A stretch of DNA of 11,999 bases. It comes from DASSFG01 sp035547915. Lineage in GTDB: Bacteria > Planctomycetota > Planctomycetia > Pirellulales > JAICIG01. Positions 8,018 through 11,999 of this stretch are shown here, one piece after another. The notes under the pieces were generated by a model that was not told the DNA's origin, made no database searches, and saw only the letters and a list, made by a program, of their open reading frames with translations. Where the stretch lies: contig DASZTS010000101.1 of assembly GCA_035547915.1 (NCBI GenBank), forward strand, positions 1 through 11,999, given 5' to 3'. The position numbers and the translations under genes were made by a program. The stretch's first letter is position 1. The number at the start of each line of letters is the position of its first letter.

Positions 8018-8302
8018 TTAGTAACCGAGAATCTTCCGAGTCGCCGAGTACGACGGACCGCTGGAGCCATTCGCGCGATCGCTGCGCATGGCTGGCGCGC
8101 GGTAAGTACCGGGCGAGGCGGAGTAACGCCGAATCGTCTGCGTGCCGGTTCGGCTGGCGGCTGCCGGCGCGCGAGCGGTGGGAACCTGCGCCGTTGCGGG
8201 GGCCGGTGCCACCTCGCAACCTGCGGCGGCAGCTCTCACAGTCGTGTCTCCGACGAATAGTAAACCGCCCGCCAACAACAACCTCGAAAACGTGCTCAAC
8301 AT
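8018..8302 (-). CDS. Small secreted protein of unknown function
   Basis: The protein is 94 residues from the ATG at 8302, which has a GGGAGAG ribosome binding site six bases upstream. The frame stays open upstream to 8410, but no comparable site supports the longer start. Residues 1-25 are a signal peptide (MLSTFSRLLLAGGLLFVGDTTVRA). The mature part is rich in Ala, Pro, Thr, Ser and Arg, with one Cys (C29) and a Ser/Tyr/Arg-rich C terminus ending in RKILGY. It looks disordered. I do not recognise the family. Its place in the copper operon suggests an envelope role, but there is no clear metal-ligand cluster. Low-complexity composition makes it the weakest of the operon genes. Confidence 0.55.
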   Translation of the reverse strand: MLSTFSRLLLAGGLLFVGDTTVRAAAAGCEVAPAPATAQVPTARAPAAASRTGTQTIRRYSASPGTYRAPAMRSDRANGSSGPSYSATRKILGY

Positions 8303-8479
8303 GGAAAACTCTCCCTTATCGAGAGCGCCGCCGACGTGTGCATTGAAGTCGCGCGACGCCTTCTCACCTATGCACTGAACGGCCACGCGGCAGTCCGCGC
8401 ACGCGGACAAAAAGCCGAGTGTCGTTTAGGTCTGCGTCTATGTCTGACGATCCGCAAATGGTCGGCAAACAAACGCAGG

Positions 8480-8493
8480 GCGGCCTTGGCCGC
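8480..8493 (-). terminator. Weak palindrome after the Cys-rich protein gene, possible attenuator or terminator
   Basis: GCGGCCTTGGCCGC is a 14-base perfect palindrome 65 bp downstream of the stop at 8558. On the minus strand it is followed by CCTGCGTTTGTTTG, a poor T-tract. It may reduce read-through into the small secreted gene. A second inverted repeat, GTCCGCG/CGCGGAC at 8393-8408, lies further on in the leader of the 8302 gene. The rest of 8303-8557 shows no gene. Confidence 0.3.
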
Positions 8494-8557
8494 TGGTGAA
8501 AATCACACGCTTCTGCGCAGCATCAACTGCTGTGCGAGCGCAAAAGAAGAGAGAGAA

Positions 8558-9055
8558 TCAGATCAAGAGCGCACGAAAGACGATGACCCGGTCGAGAGGC
8601 GGGCCGGTGTTAAATTCGACCGCGACCGGAATAAACGAAGGGCCAACGAGCGCACCCAATTGCTCGATCGCGACGACAGCGGTCGATACCTGATCGCAAG
8701 GAATGCTAGTCGTCTGCGGCGCCAAACTCGGCGCTGTTAGGACCGGATTGCAGCACGCCTTTGAGCCGGCACTCGGGTCGTCGGATGGGCCACCGTGGGC
8801 GCACAAACCACCACCGCAGCAGTCGGAACTATGGTCCACGTCAGCCAGACCGTGATGCCCGCAACAATTCGCGATGCAACCGTCGCCCTGACCATGAACG
8901 TCGTCCGACTCGTCATGGGCGGCCCGATGGCCGCAAAATAACTTGAGCTGACCGTTGGAGCAAACGCAGGCAGTGCTTGGCATGCCCGTCCAAGCGGCCA
9001 ATGGGATCATGGCCCAGGCAAGCGCGGCGGACATTCGGGGACGGAGAAGACTCAT
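8558..9055 (-). CDS. Secreted Cys/His-rich protein, putative copper-binding
   Basis: The protein is 165 residues from the ATG at 9055. A GTG at 9103 would add 16 residues (MLSDNGPQSGKKCCLA); I prefer 9055 because it gives a compact signal peptide: basic RPR, then a hydrophobic stretch to about residue 25. The mature protein has 12 cysteines, including CVC (C30, C32), C64-C65, C79-C80 and C101-C102, with histidines between them (H43, H47, H54, H67, H68, H75, H87). The last 45 residues are ordinary and fairly hydrophobic, ending in VIVFRALLI. The pattern suits Cu(I)/Ag(I) or Zn sequestration in the envelope, but I know no named family. It is the first gene of the minus-strand run and is divergent from cusC. 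A promoter-like sequence lies just upstream. Confidence 0.68.
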   Translation of the reverse strand: MSLLRPRMSAALAWAMIPLAAWTGMPSTACVCSNGQLKLFCGHRAAHDESDDVHGQGDGCIANCCGHHGLADVDHSSDCCGGGLCAHGGPSDDPSAGSKACCNPVLTAPSLAPQTTSIPCDQVSTAVVAIEQLGALVGPSFIPVAVEFNTGPPLDRVIVFRALLI

Positions 9056-9121
9056 GGCCAAGCAGCACTTCTTGCCAGATTGAGGCCCATTATCGGACAG
9101 CACAACCCGCCAACGTCTGCA

Positions 9122-9150
9122 ATTTTTGATGGCGTAGGTGGGATTGTCAA
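9122..9150 (-). promoter_or_regulatory. Sigma70-like promoter for the minus-strand copper operon
   Basis: On the minus strand a perfect -35, TTGACA (9150-9145), is followed after exactly 17 bases by AAAAAT (9127-9122), a 4/6 match to TATAAT. Transcription would start near 9115, giving a leader of about 60 bases to the ATG at 9055. It lies in the region divergent from cusC. The prediction is from sequence match only. Confidence 0.55.
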
Positions 9151-9155
9151 GGCAG

Positions 9156-9164
9156 ACACCGTGT
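9156..9164. promoter_or_regulatory. Short palindrome next to the -35 box, candidate operator
   Basis: ACACCGTGT is a palindrome (ACAC-C-GTGT) five bases upstream of the minus-strand TTGACA. It lies inside wider GGCAG (9151-9155) and CTGCC (9171-9175) arms. Its position would suit a regulator touching RNA polymerase at -35. It does not match the CopY box or a typical CueR site that I know. Confidence 0.25.
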
Positions 9165-9245
9165 TAAGCCCTGCCTTTAGGGCCAAGTGCGCCGCCCCTG
9201 TGGTGCCAATTCTAGCGATCATGCCTGGCTGACCGATCCTAGTTG

Positions 9246-9262
9246 CGACAAGATCCTTGTCG
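9246..9262. promoter_or_regulatory. Perfect 7-3-7 palindrome upstream of cusC, candidate operator
   Basis: CGACAAG (9246-9252), ATC, then CTTGTCG (9256-9262) is a perfect inverted repeat 62 bp before the cusC start. Arm length and spacing suit a dimeric repressor or activator. I see no convincing sigma70 -35/-10 pair for cusC, so this may mark a regulated promoter. No regulator gene is present in the window. Confidence 0.35.
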
Positions 9263-9315
9263 TGGCCCTCCATGCTAACCCGCCGGCCGCAAAGGGGAGC
9301 GGTACCGTTTTGCGC

Positions 9316-9320
9316 GGAGG
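9316..9320 (+). promoter_or_regulatory. Ribosome binding site deciding the cusC start
   Basis: GGAGG lies four bases before the GTG at 9325. It is the only strong site in the region and, with the lipoprotein signal that follows, favours 9325 over the earlier in-frame GTG at 9187. Confidence 0.6.
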
Positions 9321-9324
9321 CGAT

Positions 9325-10881
9325 GTGTTTCTCAGTTATCGGTTGCGGAGCCATTGGCGCCCTGGGTTCCTATTCGCGTTAGCGGCTATCGCAGGCTGCC
9401 AAGCGTCTGCTCGCCCCGTCAAATCAACCGGATCGGTCTCCGCGTGGGCCAACGCTCCTGCCAACGCAGCCGTAGGGGCCATCCCGAGCAGACCTTGCCC
9501 GGTTCAATTCGCCTCAACATCGTCACGTCCCACGACGACTGCTTCGTCGCCGCGACCGATCGCCGAGCTTGCTGAAAGATCGACGTCTTCGCAGGCGTCT
9601 TACGCTCATTCGAAACCGCTGGATTCCGACGACGGATTGCTTCATCACGAGGAGCTACAGCTTGGGTGGCTTCTCGGCGAGGTACAGGCACGTAACCAGT
9701 CGTTACAAGCGATGCGGGCTGTCTGGCTGGCGGCCGCGGAACGCTATCCGCAGGAGCGAGCGCTCGACGACCCGGTCTTCAGCTCGATGGTCGCCCCCGC
9801 CTCACTCAATTCGGGTATCGCCGGCGTTCCCGGCAACTCGGCTGGCTATGTCGTGGGCGGCTCCCAGAAACTTCCTTGGGCCGGTAAGCGCGCATTGCGC
9901 GGCGACGCAGCGATTGCCGAAAGTCGCGCGGCTGGCTGGGACGTCGAGGACACCAGGTTGGCGCTCATCGAGGCTACTGGGATCGCGTACTATGACTACT
10001 ACCTAGCGCGCCAGCAGTTGGCATTAAACACTCAAAACCGAGCCAAATTACGCGAGTTCCATGACATCGCGGCGCGCAAATATGAGGCCAACCTGGCACC
10101 CCAGCAAGACGTACTGCAAGCTGAGGTGGAGCTAGCCGAGCTCGCCCGCCGGCAGATCGAGTTGGAGCGGTGGCGGCGGATTGCCATTGCGCGACTCAAT
10201 ACATTGATGCACCGCCCGCCGGATGCCTTTCTGCCACCGGCACCCGCGTACATCGACGCGCAGCCGCTCGTGCTGTCCGCGGCCTACCTGCGCACTTCGG
10301 CCCTATCCCGGCGGCCCGATCTTGCGGCGTTGAGCGCCAAAGTTCGTGCTGAGCAGTCGCGGCTGGCGCTTGTCCACAAAGAATTTTATCCCGACTTCGA
10401 GGTGTTCGGTCGCTACGACAACTTCTGGAGTCAGGCGTCGCTGCGTGGGCAAGTGGGGATCAACATGAACGTCCCCTTGAATCGCGACAAGCGTTACGCA
10501 GCCGTCCGCGAGGCAGAATGGCGCTTGAGCCAGCGCCGCGCGGAGTACGAGCAGCGAGTCGATGACATCAATCGTGAGGTGCAAACAGCATTCGAGCGAT
10601 TCGACGAGGCGCAACAGACCGTAAGGCTTTACACCCATCAAGTCCTCCCTGCCGCCAGCAAAAACGTCGCTTCCGCTTTCGCTGCCTATGAAGCTAGTGG
10701 CGGCGATTTCTTGCGACTCGTTGCCGCGCAGCGACAGTTCATCGCCCTGCAAGAGCGCTACCAGGAATCGATCGCCGACTATCATCGGCGGCGCGTTGAA
10801 CTTGAACGGGTCGTCGGCCAGCCTTTAAGTTCCATCGCCGAACCGATCCCACCCCGCCAGCCAAGTGACTATTCAAAGTAG
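9325..10881 (+). CDS. cusC: CusC/TolC-type outer-membrane factor lipoprotein
   Basis: This is the outer-membrane channel of the efflux complex, 518 residues from the GTG at 9325. The frame is open back to 9187, but the shorter start has a GGAGG site and gives a proper lipoprotein signal: Arg-containing n-region, GFLFALAAIAGC, lipobox IAGC, lipidated Cys at 25. A Ser/Thr/Pro/Ala-rich linker (about 26-80) is longer than in E. coli CusC. The TolC-like repeats run from about 95 to 500, with the QKLPWAGKR motif typical of metal-efflux outer-membrane factors (PWAGK at 184-188), long amphipathic helices (LRDFxDIAARKYEANLAPQQ-like region) and RRPDL near the start of the second repeat. It is transcribed away from the other cus genes, unlike the CusCFBA order of E. 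coli. It should dock with CusB and CusA to release Cu(I)/Ag(I) outside. Confidence 0.87.
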   Translation: MFLSYRLRSHWRPGFLFALAAIAGCQASARPVKSTGSVSAWANAPANAAVGAIPSRPCPVQFASTSSRPTTTASSPRPIAELAERSTSSQASYAHSKPLDSDDGLLHHEELQLGWLLGEVQARNQSLQAMRAVWLAAAERYPQERALDDPVFSSMVAPASLNSGIAGVPGNSAGYVVGGSQKLPWAGKRALRGDAAIAESRAAGWDVEDTRLALIEATGIAYYDYYLARQQLALNTQNRAKLREFHDIAARKYEANLAPQQDVLQAEVELAELARRQIELERWRRIAIARLNTLMHRPPDAFLPPAPAYIDAQPLVLSAAYLRTSALSRRPDLAALSAKVRAEQSRLALVHKEFYPDFEVFGRYDNFWSQASLRGQVGINMNVPLNRDKRYAAVREAEWRLSQRRAEYEQRVDDINREVQTAFERFDEAQQTVRLYTHQVLPAASKNVASAFAAYEASGGDFLRLVAAQRQFIALQERYQESIADYHRRRVELERVVGQPLSSIAEPIPPRQPSDYSK

Positions 10882-11462
10882 TCAGACATGGGATACCGGT
10901 GTGAGCACAGAACTGCGGTTCGGATTCAGCCGCGCGAGACCGTTGAAGGTCGAAAATTGGCCGGTTGGCATGCGCATCCCGAGGTCCTTCATCGTGGTGA
11001 AATGCGATCACGTCGCCTGCTGTGGCCTTGTCCCGGCCGGTCCATTCCACTGAAAAACCGTTTGACGCGACTATCTCCGCCACAAGCTTTTGGCCGTTGC
11101 CGTCTGGTGCTTAATCTGCGAAACGAGTCCCGGCGAGTCGAGGGCAGGCCGCCGGCGCGATTGCCGCACGGGTCACAGAAAATCAAGCGCCCATGTTGGG
11201 CGCTTGATCCTAACAGACCGGCGCGAGCAAGCGCGCTACAGCGGGGTCGGCGACGACGCGAGAACAGGTTCCAGGCAGGGCAGCCTATTGCGCGAAAACT
11301 CGATCTGAAATGCGCCAAATTCGCGCGGCGAGAGTGAAGTCACGCAAGGACTTAGGTTCGAAAGAGACGGCAGATTTCTGTAGCGGTGGGCAGGTGCTTC
11401 GGCGGCGACAGCCTTTACACCATTTTTTCTGATGTTTCCCGACCGACAGACCGTCGTCGGGT
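10882..11462. other. Intergenic region downstream of cusC without a supported gene
   Basis: I find no convincing gene here. Short frames exist on both strands. One minus-strand frame (opening just inside 11113 and running back into cusC) reads LVAEIVASNGFSVEWTG before becoming featureless, and might be a gene remnant. The strong hairpin at 11182-11208 is listed separately. A T6 run at 11422-11427 follows no hairpin. The lack of intact genes next to a tRNA fragment suits the eroded end of a mobile element. Confidence 0.45.
11182..11208 (-). terminator. Strong hairpin, terminator-like on the minus strand
   Basis: ATCAAGCGCCCA (11182-11193) and TGGGCGCTTGAT (11197-11208) form a perfect 12-bp stem with a three-base loop. 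On the minus strand it is followed by TTTC, a short U-tract, so it best fits termination of leftward transcription. On the plus strand it lies 300 bp after cusC and could also help end that transcript, but no T-run follows there. Confidence 0.55.
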
Positions 11463-11797
11463 TCACGACACCTCGTTCCGCCGAGACGCCTCGCTCGACT
11501 CGCCGATCGGTCCACGTAGTAGCATCGCAACCAGCTTGGCGCGATCGGCCTCCGATAAACCGATCAAGGCGGCAGCTAGGGTTGCCAGCGTCGTGTCACC
11601 CGCGATTTGTTGGCCAGTCGCGACGGCTTGGTCGACTCCCCCTTGGCGGGTTGTTTCGTTTTCGTTTCCCCCTTCGTCGGTGCAACCGTTGGTGCAACGA
11701 AAATCCGCGCTCGTCGTAAACCCTTGCGGAGTACCAGTGTCGGTAGACATTCGCATTCGCAATGCGAAGGTCGAGGGTTCGACTCCCTTCCGCTCCA
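11463..11797 (-). pseudogene. Orphan ORF tail antisense to the tRNA fragment, possible integrase C-terminal remnant
   Basis: The minus-strand frame crosses the tRNA T-arm, where it reads GVEPSTFALR, the known artefact of translating tRNA sequence backwards. It then continues into a coding-like stretch, LATLAAALIGLSEADRAKLVAMLL, with helix-like composition, ending at 11463. Many tyrosine recombinases from tRNA-integrating elements carry such antisense-tRNA C-terminal tails because their genes run through attP. The tail here would be what remains at the far end after integration separated it from the recombinase. No recombinase catalytic motif is present in the window, so this is a hypothesis; the frame could also be noncoding. 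Confidence 0.35.
11751..11797 (+). tRNA. tRNA-Ala(CGC)-like 3' half, probable attachment-site remnant
   Basis: Bases fit tRNA positions 27-73 exactly. Anticodon stem TCGCA/TGCGA (11751-11755, 11763-11767) encloses the loop TTCGCAA (U33, anticodon CGC, A37). Variable loop AGGTC follows, then T-stem GAGGG/CCCTT with loop TTCGACT, acceptor strand CCGCTCC and discriminator A (11797). No CCA is encoded. The expected 5' acceptor GGAGCGG is missing. Upstream, 11728-11750 has GGAG and TGTC-GGTA-GACA, a D-arm with too short a loop, lacking U8 and leaving two acceptor mismatches. Either the 5' half was replaced by element DNA at an att site, or the whole gene has decayed. A terminator directly follows, showing the native downstream side is kept. 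Confidence 0.62.
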
Positions 11798-11804
11798 CTT
11801 CAAG

Positions 11805-11839
11805 CAACCCGTTGACAGCAGTTGTCAGCGGGTTGTTTT
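11805..11839 (+). terminator. Rho-independent terminator after the tRNA 3' half
   Basis: CAACCCGTTGACA (11805-11817) pairs with TGTCAGCGGGTTG (11823-11835) over 13 positions with one G-U pair and a five-base loop, followed by TTTT (11836-11839). It begins eight bases after the tRNA discriminator, as expected for a tRNA transcript terminator on the plus strand. The minus strand has no T-run after the stem. Confidence 0.75.
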
Positions 11840-11907
11840 CGTTGACATTCCAAGGGTCTGCGCAATCGGTCGCGCGCGGCATGGGGTTCGGCCGTTCGCC
11901 TGATCAT

Positions 11908-11999
11908 TCACCGGCGGATGATCTTATCGAAATAGCTGGCGTCGATGCCGTGCTTCGCGCAATACTCGCGGCTGTATGCGAGCAGGTTGAACGCCTCGA
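11908..11999 (-). CDS. C-terminal end of an unidentified protein (gene continues beyond the window)
   Basis: The last 29 codons of a minus-strand gene, entering at the right edge and ending at TGA (11910-11908). The visible residues include AFNLLAYSREYCAKHGIDAS and end YFDKIIRR, a natural protein-like helical C terminus with no stops. It converges on the tRNA fragment and its terminator from the opposite side, so it probably belongs to the chromosomal flank rather than the putative island. Too little is visible to name a family. Confidence 0.6.
   Translation of the reverse strand, partial: EAFNLLAYSREYCAKHGIDASYFDKIIRR

Noticed and set aside
9052..9354. 100-codon minus-strand frame in the cusC/operon divergent region
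   Set aside because: It overlaps the predicted promoter and the cusC start and has no protein-like features.
10865..11053. 62-codon plus-strand frame overlapping the cusC stop
   Set aside because: The overlap could suggest coupling, but there is no ribosome binding site, and the composition does not resemble a real protein.
11576..11803. 75-codon minus-strand frame beginning KWSGRESNPRPSHCE
   Set aside because: The first residues are the well-known artefact of translating a tRNA T-arm in reverse; the rest is low complexity. It is better read as evidence for the tRNA fragment.
1..11999. CRISPR array, insertion sequence, rRNA or intact transposase
   Set aside because: No regularly spaced repeats, no transposase motifs, no terminal inverted repeats bounding a coding unit and no rRNA signatures were seen.

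Overview
The window is about 60% G+C and looks like a Gram-negative chromosome, most likely a planctomycete (Pirellula-type). That placement is an inference. It rests on the very large CusA-type pump, the metal-domain-rich CusB-type adaptor, the small Cys/His-rich and Met-rich secreted proteins beside them, and weak or absent Shine-Dalgarno sites at several starts. No phylogenetic marker is present.

Positions 317-10881 hold a copper/silver efflux locus of the HME-RND (Cus) type. A run of six genes on the minus strand reads from right to left: a secreted Cys/His-rich protein (9055-8558), a small secreted protein (8302-8018), a secreted Met/Cys-rich protein with a CPMHP...CPICGM metal-binding domain (7869-7237), the periplasmic adaptor cusB (7092-4978), the inner-membrane pump cusA (4935-529), and a 71-residue single-pass membrane protein whose ATG overlaps the cusA stop (532-317). 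The outer-membrane factor cusC (9325-10881) is divergent on the plus strand. The 270-bp divergent region carries a good sigma70-like promoter for the minus-strand run and two short palindromes that could be operators. CusA, CusB and CusC should form a tripartite channel from periplasm to exterior. The small secreted proteins probably buffer or deliver Cu(I)/Ag(I), as CusF does in enterobacteria. No regulator, P-type ATPase or multicopper oxidase is in the window.

The most unusual feature is CusA, at 1468 residues against about 1050 for E. coli CusA. It keeps the Cu/Ag methionine triad and the proton-relay residues. It also has a roughly 280-residue soluble insertion in the periplasmic porter region, an apparent extra pair of hydrophobic helices, and a roughly 40-residue low-complexity loop. 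CusB has a metal-binding domain near its N terminus and a tandem duplication of a Cys-containing YHS/TRASH-like domain at its C terminus.

To the right of cusC, 10882-11462 has no convincing gene, only a strong hairpin at 11182-11208. Next come an antisense ORF remnant (11797-11463) and the 3' half of a tRNA (anticodon arm to discriminator, anticodon CGC, 11751-11797), directly followed by a rho-independent terminator (11805-11839). The 5' half of this tRNA is degenerate or replaced. This is the expected appearance of the distal attachment-site end of an integrated element, so the copper locus may sit on a genomic island ending here. The window closes with the last 29 codons of an unidentified minus-strand gene (11999-11908). 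At the left edge (1-316) no gene can be supported; there is one imperfect G/C-rich hairpin at 11-40.
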